From positions 1 through 25,471 of the forward strand of contig JBAYBO010000011.1 in assembly GCA_041669225.1 (NCBI GenBank): a stretch of DNA of 25,471 nt, read 5' to 3'. Below, in pieces: positions 1-6,393 of this stretch. A program made the translations under genes and the position numbers. The notes beneath the pieces are model-generated. The model worked only from the letters and a program-made list of their open reading frames with translations, was not told the DNA's origin and ran no database searches. Position 1 is the stretch's first letter; each line of letters opens with the position of its first letter. The stretch comes from UBA1424 sp041669225. Its GTDB lineage: Bacteria; Bacillota_I; Bacilli_A; RFN20; CAG-826.

Positions 1-1
1 A

Positions 2-70
2 AGAATCGTCAGTTACTTAAAAGATAGCCCACTTCGATACAAGGCCAAGCTCGTATTGATGAAGACATGA
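2..70 (+). CDS. 3' end of an unidentified gene (partial)
   Basis: An open frame enters from the left edge and ends at the TGA at 68-70. It encodes 22 residues that are basic and hydrophilic, ending in LVLMKT. The piece is too short to assign a family. Support is limited to the open frame and the fact that a transcription terminator follows at 126-149. It could be a chance open frame. Confidence 0.35.
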   Translation, partial: RIVSYLKDSPLRYKAKLVLMKT

Positions 71-76
71 TATAAT
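68..76 (+). promoter_or_regulatory. Extended -10 promoter element
   Basis: TGATATAAT is a perfect extended -10 (TGn-TATAAT). It overlaps the stop codon of the upstream partial gene. No good -35 hexamer is visible at 17 bp, which is tolerable for extended -10 promoters. Transcription would start near position 83 and meet the terminator about 65 nt later, so the only product would be a short RNA. Confidence 0.4.
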
Positions 77-82
77 GGTAGC

Positions 83-149
83 CAGTTCAATAGGGTTTGG
101 TCCAACCTATTGGGGGAAGTACATCAAAGCCCTTTAAAGGGCTTTTTTT
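83..149 (+). ncRNA. Candidate small RNA ending in an intrinsic terminator
   Basis: Between the extended -10 at 68-76 and the terminator at 126-149 lies a second inverted repeat: CAATAGG (88-94) pairs with CCTATTG (106-112), and the interior TTGG/CCAA (97-105) extends it. No reading frame with a ribosome binding site is present. I could not match it to a known RNA family (SRP RNA, 6S, T-box, common riboswitches). It may equally be the 3' untranslated region of the upstream gene. Confidence 0.3.
126..149 (+). terminator. Rho-independent terminator
   Basis: A 20-nt perfect palindrome (AAAGCCC arm, 126-145) is followed by a seven-T run at 143-149. It ends the upstream gene and/or the candidate small RNA. 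Confidence 0.8.
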
Positions 150-239
150 AATTGTTAATTTCGAACGACTATATTTTAATATAACGATTTGAAAACACTT
201 ATTACTTGTGCGACTTACTATTCATTTATATAAATGAGG

Positions 240-268
240 TTGAAAGGTCGCTACTTAAATTATATAAT
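240..268 (+). promoter_or_regulatory. Sigma-A-type promoter of the membrane protein gene
   Basis: TTGAAA (240-245) is separated by exactly 17 bp from TATAAT (263-268). The predicted transcription start near 275 lies 27 nt upstream of the ATG at 302. It therefore excludes any coding start further upstream. Confidence 0.7.
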
Positions 269-301
269 CTTAAAAGAATATCTTATCAAAGGAGGACCTT
301 G

Positions 302-799
302 ATGAATTTGTTAAAGAAATACGGCCCTTATGTCGCAATTAGTCTAATTGTCATGGCGCTTGGTTTTCTATTTCTCCCTTATATACGCACGGGATCCAAT
401 AACATGTATTACGCAATTGGTTATGAAGCAATTTTTAACATTAAAGAAAGCGCGATTCCCTCAACAGTAACCAATAAAGGCGGTCCGTCAGTGATGCTTA
501 TATTGGCGTTTGTTCTAATGACTTTGGCGCTCATTGGACTTCCGTTCCACCGCAAGGATCCTGTTATAGCGTTTCTTGCCGGTATCGCTTTAAGTGTTGC
601 AGGAATAATTTTCTTTCTTGGCCAAGTTGTCCTTTTTATTAATTTGCGGGGTTCGGCGATTAACGGAACATTCGGCCTTTATCTAGTGGCTTCGCTCGTT
701 GCTCTTGCCGCAGTTATCACAATGATATTAGGCATTCAAAATCTCAAAGAAGATCGACGACACAATAGTAATAGTGGCTATTCCTACATACGTAAGTAG
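302..799 (+). CDS. Four-helix membrane protein of unknown function
   Basis: This 165-residue protein starts at ATG 302, six nucleotides after an AGGAGG ribosome binding site and just downstream of a consensus promoter. The open frame continues upstream to 206, but that extension would cover the promoter, so I reject it. Four hydrophobic segments are visible: roughly residues 8-26, 63-84, 88-116 and 120-143, and a charged, polar tail (KEDRRHNSNS) follows. There is no cysteine pair, lipobox or recognisable enzyme motif. It appears monocistronic, with its own promoter and a shared bidirectional terminator. I do not recognise the family; a small integral membrane protein is all that can be supported. 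Confidence 0.75.
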   Translation: MNLLKKYGPYVAISLIVMALGFLFLPYIRTGSNNMYYAIGYEAIFNIKESAIPSTVTNKGGPSVMLILAFVLMTLALIGLPFHRKDPVIAFLAGIALSVAGIIFFLGQVVLFINLRGSAINGTFGLYLVASLVALAAVITMILGIQNLKEDRRHNSNSGYSYIRK

Positions 800-816
800 C
801 AGGAAAAGAATTGTTC

Positions 817-848
817 AAAAGATTGCCAACTCGGCAATCTTTTATTTT
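817..848. terminator. Bidirectional terminator between convergent genes
   Basis: AAAAGATTGCC (817-827) pairs with GGCAATCTTTT (833-843) around a 5-nt loop, with T-rich sequence after the stem on the plus strand and A-rich/T-rich symmetry on the minus strand. It separates the membrane protein gene from the convergent RQC-minor-like gene, whose stop codon (842-844) lies in the stem base. Confidence 0.75.
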
Positions 849-1231
849 ATAAAAATTGTTTCTTTGTATTTGTTTGCTTTGCTTTTGAAATTTCGTTTCT
901 TCGCATTTTCAGGAAGGAATAAAGTTGTTTTTCCGAAAGCGGTTATTTGAAGAAATTTGACATTACTGTTCTCTTTATAGATATATTTAAGAAATCCTCT
1001 TCTGACGAGCGTGGTTACAAGCGAGGTTAACTTGCGGCCTCGATAAGATAGAAGAGTCGCAAAAGTAGATGAAGAGGAAAACGCTTTCGTTTCGAAATCG
1101 TTAACGCCATTCAAAATTTTGGCAACTCCTTCGACACTCGGAAAAGCATTTTCTTGATTGAGATTAAGAATCGTATCCAGCACTTTAAGATGCGTTATCG
1201 AAACTCTAAAAGAAGAACTTCTGTTTTTCAT
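842..1231 (-). CDS. RQC-minor-1-like winged-helix DNA-binding protein
   Basis: The protein has 129 residues, is basic, and has no membrane segment. Its central part, with a stretch of the form LSYRGRKLTSLVTTLVRRGFL (about residues 61-82), resembles the stand-alone winged-helix domain annotated in Bacilli and Mollicutes as RQC-minor-1, related to the RQC domain of RecQ helicases. In that fold, a helix ending in 'LxxLVxxGxL' reads DNA. No helicase domain is attached or adjacent. The C-terminus is lysine-rich (KKRNFKSKANKYK). It starts at ATG 1231 without a Shine-Dalgarno sequence, only a few nucleotides after a possible extended -10. The family call rests on memory of the motif pattern and is moderate; a DNA-binding role is inference. 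Confidence 0.6.
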   Translation of the reverse strand: MKNRSSSFRVSITHLKVLDTILNLNQENAFPSVEGVAKILNGVNDFETKAFSSSSTFATLLSYRGRKLTSLVTTLVRRGFLKYIYKENSNVKFLQITAFGKTTLFLPENAKKRNFKSKANKYKETIFIK

Positions 1232-1240
1232 ATTAAAAAT

Positions 1241-1249
1241 ATTATCACA
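1241..1249 (-). promoter_or_regulatory. Possible extended -10 for the RQC-minor-like gene
   Basis: Read on the minus strand the element is TGTGATAAT (1249 down to 1241). The predicted start would fall only 2-4 nt before the ATG at 1231, implying a leaderless message. No convincing -35 is present. Confidence 0.35.
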
Positions 1250-1253
1250 TAAC

Positions 1254-1282
1254 TTGTAAACATGACTTAATGTTTCTATAAT
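1254..1282 (+). promoter_or_regulatory. Promoter of the nfu gene
   Basis: TTGTAA (1254-1259), 17 bp, TATAAT (1277-1282). The transcription start near 1289 gives a leader of about 12 nt with no Shine-Dalgarno sequence. It is back-to-back with the minus-strand promoter of the RQC-minor-like gene in a 69-bp intergenic region. Confidence 0.6.
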
Positions 1283-1300
1283 AACGAACGTTATCTAATT

Positions 1301-1570
1301 ATGGACAAAGATTTAAGAAACCAAATTGAAGCGACACTCAACAAAATTCGTCCTTTCATCCAACGGGATGGCGGAGATGTAAAATTTGTTGGTTTTGAAG
1401 ACGGAATTATTTATATAGAAATGGCAGGAGCGTGTGCTGACTGCGCTTTTATTGACAACACAATTTCGGATGGTATCGAAATCATTCTCATGGAAGAAGT
1501 TCCTGGTGTCATTGCTGTTAAACAAGCGTTTGAAATGCCAGAATCTGCACGTATCGATAAATTTAATTAA
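1301..1570 (+). CDS. nfu: NifU-like Fe-S cluster scaffold/carrier (Nfu type)
   Basis: This 89-residue protein is the NifU C-terminal domain on its own (compare YutI of Bacillus). The early IRPFIQRDGGDVKFVG segment and the ACADC motif (CxxC, about residues 44-48), followed by a TISDGIE helix, are the family's hallmarks. The two cysteines bridge a [4Fe-4S] cluster between two subunits for delivery to client apo-proteins in the cytoplasm. Likely clients in this window are the radical-SAM enzyme MiaB and possibly others; that link is inference. It is a single-gene unit with its own promoter and terminator. The start has no ribosome binding site; the ATG at 1301 is chosen from family length. Confidence 0.88.
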   Translation: MDKDLRNQIEATLNKIRPFIQRDGGDVKFVGFEDGIIYIEMAGACADCAFIDNTISDGIEIILMEEVPGVIAVKQAFEMPESARIDKFN

Positions 1571-1587
1571 TATATTCCCGAATATAT

Positions 1588-1617
1588 AAGTCCACAAATT
1601 TGTGGACTTTTAAAATA
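1588..1617. terminator. Terminator downstream of nfu, possibly bidirectional
   Basis: A 22-nt perfect palindrome with arm AAGTCCACAAA (1588-1609) is followed by TTTTAAAATAATT. It lies between the convergent nfu and cysQ-like genes and probably serves both. Confidence 0.7.
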
Positions 1618-1643
1618 ATTGTATGGTATTTGCGTAGTTTTTT

Positions 1644-2420
1644 TTACAAAAGAATGTTTTCAATTCGGTTTGCAACAACATAGCCTTCGCGGTTATAAAC
1701 ATCTTCGCGGTTATATAAAATGCGCTCACCATTTGGCTTAACAAACACCCCTCCGGCTTCCTCAACGACAATCTGACTTGCTGCAGTATCCCACTCTTTT
1801 GTCCCAGCTGATAGACGATAGGATATTTCAGCCAGTCCGCGAGCGATTCGACATGGTTTAATAGCACTTCCGTATGTTTTACGATATTTAATCTTGTCGC
1901 TATGTTTTTTGATCATTGCCAATTCTTCATCATTAACATGAAAACGGGAAGTCAAAACAGTTAACCCTTTTACTTTTGTATTAACATTAATCTTTTTGAT
2001 GCGATGCTTTTTTTGATAATAACTACCGTTTCCCCTGGTTGCATAGTAAAGTTCGCGAGTTGCGGGTACAAGGACGACGCCAACAACGACTTCGTGTTTA
2101 TAAGCTAAAGCAATATTCGTAGTAAATTCATCATTCTTATCAACGAAATCCTTCGTGCCATCAACGGGATCAACAATCCAAACATAATCATTGGTTAAAC
2201 GGCTTTTATCATCACTTGATTCTTCAGTCAAAAAAGCGTGAGTTGGAAAAGCTTGTGAGATGACTTGACGAATTAATTCGTCAGCAAGTTTATCAGCAAG
2301 CGTTACAGGTGAGTCATCATCTTTAATTTCAACTTCAAAAGGCTTCTTATATATTTCCATGATTTTCTCACGGGCTTGGAGTACAGCTCTTATTGCGACA
2401 TGCAATTCATTTTCCCACAT
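1644..2420 (-). CDS. cysQ: CysQ-like 3'(2'),5'-bisphosphate nucleotidase (inositol monophosphatase fold)
   Basis: The 258-residue protein belongs to the Mg2+-dependent inositol monophosphatase superfamily. Metal-site motifs are in order: TEE at 65-67, DPVDGTKD at 84-91 (family DPxDGTxD), and WD at 210-211 followed by an EEAGG segment. CysQ members hydrolyse pAp to AMP; some relatives act on inositol phosphate, so the substrate is not certain. The start is ATG 2420: an AAGGAG lies about ten bases upstream, and the ATG overlaps the last 14 nt of nrnA, so the two are translationally coupled. A longer open frame upstream would run inside nrnA and is rejected. Its neighbour NrnA also removes pAp and nanoRNA, which favours the pAp assignment. 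Confidence 0.82.
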   Translation of the reverse strand: MWENELHVAIRAVLQAREKIMEIYKKPFEVEIKDDDSPVTLADKLADELIRQVISQAFPTHAFLTEESSDDKSRLTNDYVWIVDPVDGTKDFVDKNDEFTTNIALAYKHEVVVGVVLVPATRELYYATRGNGSYYQKKHRIKKINVNTKVKGLTVLTSRFHVNDEELAMIKKHSDKIKYRKTYGSAIKPCRIARGLAEISYRLSAGTKEWDTAASQIVVEEAGGVFVKPNGERILYNREDVYNREGYVVANRIENILL

Positions 2421-3375
2421 TTTCGTTATTCTCCTTTGCAAGATAATCGAGGTCATTAACAATGGCCATCGCCTCTTGATATCCGCCTTTTTCCATTCTG
2501 ACACCTGCGGCGTTAGCATGACCACCACCACCGTGTTTAACAGCGATATCTCGAATCGGAATACCATTGCTTCTTAGTTCGACACGAAGTCCGCCTAATT
2601 CGTTTTGAGTAAATAAGGCGAAGATGGGTGAACCTTGAATGTTCGACATCACATTTACCTGACTTGAGGCATAAGCGAAATTTAGTTCGAGGGGTAGATA
2701 GTCTTTTGATTCAGCATAACAGTAGACCACGCCGTTTTTCGTCTTCTTATAATGTGATAATAAGAATCCTTTATATTTAAGTTGGTTTTCCTGTGTTTGA
2801 TAAATAATATCATAGATAGCTTTAGTTTCTAAGCCATAATCATATAACTTGCAAATAATTTCAAATGTTTCTTTTCGCGTCGGAGCGTAAAGAAAACGAC
2901 CCGAATCGGTGACGATTCCTAAAAAGATGGCCTCAGCGGCTTTTTTTGTCAGAGAAATATTTTTTTCAAAAGCAAGCCGAGCGATGAGTTCCGCTGTCGC
3001 AATCACCCCGTGATCTATAATTTTTTGATAAGGAAAGGGATTACTTTCGTGATGGTGGTCGATTTTCACATAAGATGTCGCCATCGCAATACGCTGATCC
3101 TCAACTAAGGGGAAATCAGAAACATCAACGAGAATCGCCAATGAATTTTTAATTGTTTCATCATCAACACTATCCATTTCACCAAGATGACTAAATAAAA
3201 GAGGGATGCCACTTCCAATCGCGAATATTTTCTTCTTTGGATAAGCGGTTTGTAAAACTTCTCGTAAGGCAATTTGGCTTCCGTAACAATCTCCGTCAGG
3301 AAGAGAATGACCAAAAATAACGATCGAATCATGATTGTCGATTAGCGAAAAAAATGCTTTTGTATGTTCATTCAT
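2407..3375 (-). CDS. nrnA: DHH/DHHA1 nanoRNase / pAp phosphatase NrnA
   Basis: The 322-residue protein has the bifunctional oligoribonuclease layout. The N-terminal DHH domain carries HxxPDGD (H23, D27, D29), DVSD (84-87) and DHHH (106-109), which bind two Mn2+ ions. The C-terminal DHHA1 domain carries GGGGHANAAG at 282-291 for substrate binding. Family members degrade 2-5-nt RNA to mononucleotides and dephosphorylate pAp. Start ATG 3375 has AAGGAG six bases upstream. The stop is TGA, showing that UGA is not decoded as Trp here. It forms a two-gene unit with the cysQ-like gene; no separate promoter is evident, so readthrough of the fba terminator is possible. Confidence 0.92.
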   Translation of the reverse strand: MNEHTKAFFSLIDNHDSIVIFGHSLPDGDCYGSQIALREVLQTAYPKKKIFAIGSGIPLLFSHLGEMDSVDDETIKNSLAILVDVSDFPLVEDQRIAMATSYVKIDHHHESNPFPYQKIIDHGVIATAELIARLAFEKNISLTKKAAEAIFLGIVTDSGRFLYAPTRKETFEIICKLYDYGLETKAIYDIIYQTQENQLKYKGFLLSHYKKTKNGVVYCYAESKDYLPLELNFAYASSQVNVMSNIQGSPIFALFTQNELGGLRVELRSNGIPIRDIAVKHGGGGHANAAGVRMEKGGYQEAMAIVNDLDYLAKENNENVGK

Positions 3376-3392
3376 ATGCTTCTCCTTGAATC

Positions 3393-3417
3393 AAAAAAGC
3401 CCCTCACGAGGCTTTTG
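3393..3417 (-). terminator. Terminator of the argS-rpoE-fba operon
   Basis: On the minus strand AAAAGCCTC and GGGGCTTTTTT arms form a stem around a GTGA loop, ending in a six-T run. It sits 8 nt beyond the fba stop codon. Confidence 0.75.
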
Positions 3418-3424
3418 ATTTTTG

Positions 3425-4285
3425 TTATTCGGCTTTGCCGATACATCCAAAAACTTCACATTTGGCACGAACGACTTTGCGAATTCCCTTCATGCCTGGA
3501 CCGATAATTTTTCGCGGATCATATGTTTTGCTATCATTTGCAATTACTTCGCGTGTGATTTTTGTCCATTCTTGCTGACATTCAGTATTAACGTTGATTT
3601 TACTCGTGCCGCGTTCGATTGCCATTCTAATTTGGAAATCAGGTATGCCTGAACCACCATGCAATACTAATGGAGTTTCCACGAGTAAATCACGGATTGC
3701 AGCCATTTCTTTAAATCCTAATTTAGGCTCACCTTTATAAGGACCGTGAACTGAGCCAAGGGCTGGTGCCAAACAATCAATTCCGGTTTCTTCAACCATT
3801 TTGACACACTCCGAAGGAATAGCATACATTGTTTCGGCAACGACATCATCTTCTTGACCACCAACACGACCCAATTCGGCTTCGACTGAAACGCCATATT
3901 GGCGAGCGTAGTCGACGACTTTTTTTGTCATGAGTATGTTTTCTTCAAGCGGGTGGTGCGAACCATCAATCATCACTGAAGTAAAACCAGCATCGATAGC
4001 TCTCGAGCAAGTTTCGTACGAACTGCCATGGTCTAAATGAATAGCCACGGGAACAGTAATATTTCGATCTTCGATATAACCTTTGACCATACCAACAATC
4101 GTGTTAAATCCACCCATGTATCGAGCGGCACCTTCACTAACTCCTAAAATAACCGGAGCCTTAAGTTCCTGAGCTTCTTCAAGAACAGCAGCAGTCCATT
4201 CTAAATTGTTAATGTTAAATTGGCCAACGGCATACTTCTCTTTTAATGCTTTTAAAAGCATTTCTTTCATACTAACTAGTGCCAT
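3425..4285 (-). CDS. fba: Class II fructose-bisphosphate aldolase
   Basis: The 286-residue enzyme cleaves fructose 1,6-bisphosphate to DHAP and glyceraldehyde 3-phosphate in glycolysis. Zinc-site and substrate motifs of the class II family are present: LDHGSSYETC (about 83-92, metal histidine), AELGRVGGQEDD (about 136-147), GSVHG with the second metal histidine, and LHGGSGIP with the third. Length is normal for the Bacillus FbaA type. The start ATG 4285 has an AAAGGAG ribosome binding site. It follows rpoE by 23 nt, keeping the Bacillota argS-rpoE-...-fba order with pyrG missing from between them, and it is the last gene before a terminator. Confidence 0.95.
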   Translation of the reverse strand: MALVSMKEMLLKALKEKYAVGQFNINNLEWTAAVLEEAQELKAPVILGVSEGAARYMGGFNTIVGMVKGYIEDRNITVPVAIHLDHGSSYETCSRAIDAGFTSVMIDGSHHPLEENILMTKKVVDYARQYGVSVEAELGRVGGQEDDVVAETMYAIPSECVKMVEETGIDCLAPALGSVHGPYKGEPKLGFKEMAAIRDLLVETPLVLHGGSGIPDFQIRMAIERGTSKINVNTECQQEWTKITREVIANDSKTYDPRKIIGPGMKGIRKVVRAKCEVFGCIGKAE

Positions 4286-4308
4286 AATATTATTCTCCTT
4301 TACTTATT

Positions 4309-4710
4309 TTAATACAAATCTTCGATTTTGACTTTATCATCGTCTTCTGAATCTTCGGGTTCTTCTTCGACATCGTCTTTTTCGCCGTCTTTTTCAATCT
4401 TTAAATATTCGATTTCTTCTTCGTCAATTTCTTCGGTTTCTTCAACATCGGTATAAACATCATTCATATCGATATGAACTTTATCAAAGGTGTGATTTTC
4501 GCGAAGATCCCAAAAATTATCGGTTAAGGCGACAAAACGACCATCAAGTGAGATGTTTGTATAGAAACGGCTGATTTGACCGCGCATTTTTTCTTTACTT
4601 AATTCAGCTTTGATGCAGACTGCTTCCCATAATTCATGAAAACTAATAGGTAGCTGTTTGGCTTCAGTAATGACCTCATAGGCGAGGTCGAGCATTGATT
4701 TTTCTGACAT
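4309..4710 (-). CDS. rpoE: RNA polymerase delta subunit
   Basis: The 133-residue protein has the two-part structure of Bacillota delta. An N-terminal HARE-HTH domain occupies about residues 1-75 (SMLDLAYEVI..., ISFHELWEAV, then FYTNISLDGRFVAL and NFWDLRE). It is followed by a disordered, extremely acidic tail rich in D and E to the end. Delta lowers RNA polymerase affinity for DNA and raises recycling and promoter selectivity. The start is ATG 4710, preceded by AAGGAG and 13 nt after the argS stop; a longer open frame into argS is rejected. Confidence 0.92.
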   Translation of the reverse strand: MSEKSMLDLAYEVITEAKQLPISFHELWEAVCIKAELSKEKMRGQISRFYTNISLDGRFVALTDNFWDLRENHTFDKVHIDMNDVYTDVEETEEIDEEEIEYLKIEKDGEKDDVEEEPEDSEDDDKVKIEDLY

Positions 4711-4723
4711 GTAATTCTCCTTG

Positions 4724-6346
4724 TTACATTTGTTCGGGAGCGTCAACTCCGAGGACGCTAAGAGCATTTCTCATAACGATTTGACTAGCCTTACAAAGGG
4801 CTAAACGCGATTGTGACAATTGAGGATTATCACGATCTATTACACGACATTCAGTATAGAAAGAGTGGGTTAAACCCGCTAGTTTCTGAATGTACGTTGC
4901 AACCTTATATGGTTCGCGAGTTTTGGCACAGCTTTCAATCGTAATTGGAAACTCTTGAAGGTGCTTCAGTAAATTAATTTCGGAAGACTCGCGAAGATTC
5001 TTAGCCGAAACATCTAGACCAATATCAGATCCTGTTTCTAGAAGCTTACAAAGTCGTGCATGAGCATATTGAGCATAGTAGACTGGATTTGACGAACTGC
5101 GTTCAAGAGCAAGATCATAATCGAAGTCGAGATGACTTGTTGCGGCTCTGGCGACAAAGAAATAACGTGTTGCGTCGACTCCGACCTCATCTGAAAGCTC
5201 GCGAAGAGTCACGGTCGTACCACCTCTTTTTGACATTTTCACTTCAACATCACCCTTCATCAGACGGACAACTTGAACAAGTTCAAAGTCAATAATTTCG
5301 GCAGGATAACCCTTCATCATAAGAGCGCTACGCATGCGACTTGTGTACCCATGATGATCCGCGCCTAAAACATCAACAAGCAAATTATATCCACGAGATA
5401 ATTTTTCTAGGTGATAGGTAATATCCGGCATCAAATAAGTATATGATCCATCGCTTTTAACAACGGGTCGATCTTTATCATCAAGAAAGGCTGAGGTGCG
5501 AAGGTAAATCGCGCCATCATCGACATATGTAAATTCGCGATAGTCTTCCAGGGTCTTTTCGACTTTTCCGTCTTTTCTTACGTCTGTTTCGAAACTAAAA
5601 ATATCGAAAGTCACCCGAAAATCTTCGAGATCTTTTTTAATTTTTTCGAGTTCTAAACGGATTCCCTCTTTTATAAAGATTTCAATATTTTGTGCATTAT
5701 CGTTAAGGAGTTTATCACCATAAATATCTTTTACTTGCTTAGCGATATCAATCAAATCGAGACCGTGGTATCCGTCTTCCGGGACTTTGGCTTCATACCC
5801 AAATTCGTTGAGATAACGAGCACGTAAAGAGGCACCCATTTTATTGACTTGCACACCAGCATCATTAACGTAAAATTCTCTGATGATGTCATAACCTGCA
5901 AATTCATAAAGACGGCAAATCGCATCACCAATCGCCGCACAACGGGCGTGTCCGAGATGAAGATCACCAGTCGGATTAGCGCTGACAAACTCGACATTAA
6001 TTTTTTGCTTTTTTGCTAAACCACGACCATAGTCACTATCTTGGTTAATAACGTCTTGGACGATTGCTTGAAGGGTTTTGAAATCAAGGAAAAAATTTAA
6101 AAAACCCGGTCCGGCAATTTCGATTTTATTAATCCCACTATGATCTATTTGTTCAACAATCTTCGCCGCAAAATCACGTGGCTTTTGTCCGATTTGTCTA
6201 GCGTATTGCAAAGCTGCATTAGTGGCATAGTCGCCTCTAGATTCATCTTTTGGATGTTCTAAAACAACCTCGTTTTCAGTAACTTCGAGACCAAGTTGTT
6301 TTAATGCTTGAGTGATTTTATTTTTTAATAAGGTTTCAATGTTCAT
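4724..6346 (-). CDS. argS: Arginyl-tRNA synthetase
   Basis: The 540-residue class I synthetase charges tRNA-Arg. The N-terminal Add1 domain (about 1-110) contains the DYATN...A motif. The catalytic domain has SANPTGDLHLGH, with HLGH at 130-133 for HIGH, and KMSKR at 370-374. Many ArgRS proteins lack a clean KMSK, so this is a well-conserved copy. A C-terminal DALR-type helical anticodon-binding domain spans about 420-540. It is transcribed from a promoter that overlaps the end of the upstream GluRS-like gene and has no Shine-Dalgarno sequence before its ATG at 6346. It heads the argS-rpoE-fba operon. Confidence 0.96.
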   Translation of the reverse strand: MNIETLLKNKITQALKQLGLEVTENEVVLEHPKDESRGDYATNAALQYARQIGQKPRDFAAKIVEQIDHSGINKIEIAGPGFLNFFLDFKTLQAIVQDVINQDSDYGRGLAKKQKINVEFVSANPTGDLHLGHARCAAIGDAICRLYEFAGYDIIREFYVNDAGVQVNKMGASLRARYLNEFGYEAKVPEDGYHGLDLIDIAKQVKDIYGDKLLNDNAQNIEIFIKEGIRLELEKIKKDLEDFRVTFDIFSFETDVRKDGKVEKTLEDYREFTYVDDGAIYLRTSAFLDDKDRPVVKSDGSYTYLMPDITYHLEKLSRGYNLLVDVLGADHHGYTSRMRSALMMKGYPAEIIDFELVQVVRLMKGDVEVKMSKRGGTTVTLRELSDEVGVDATRYFFVARAATSHLDFDYDLALERSSSNPVYYAQYAHARLCKLLETGSDIGLDVSAKNLRESSEINLLKHLQEFPITIESCAKTREPYKVATYIQKLAGLTHSFYTECRVIDRDNPQLSQSRLALCKASQIVMRNALSVLGVDAPEQM

Positions 6347-6365
6347 ATGTTTTTGTCAAGGTTAT

Positions 6366-6393
6366 ATTATACTTATACATTAGTATAATTCAA
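6366..6393 (-). promoter_or_regulatory. Promoter of argS-rpoE-fba
   Basis: On the minus strand, TTGAAT (6393-6388), 16 bp, TATAAT (6371-6366). The -35 overlaps the last codons of the upstream gene. The leader to the ATG at 6346 is only about 13-15 nt and lacks a Shine-Dalgarno sequence. Confidence 0.6.

Noticed and set aside
206..301. Upstream extension of the membrane protein to an ATG at 206
   Set aside because: It would contain the consensus promoter at 240-268. The ATG at 302 has a strong ribosome binding site.
2407..2409. UGA as a tryptophan codon (mycoplasma code)
   Set aside because: TGA ends nrnA exactly where the protein family ends, and Trp codons in conserved positions are TGG.
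2421..2567. Extension of the CysQ-like protein into nrnA
   Set aside because: The family begins near MWENELH, and the ATG at 2420 has its own ribosome binding site.
4711..4767. Extension of RpoE upstream of 4710
   Set aside because: It overlaps argS, and the delta family begins at MSEKSMLDLAY with an AAGGAG before it.
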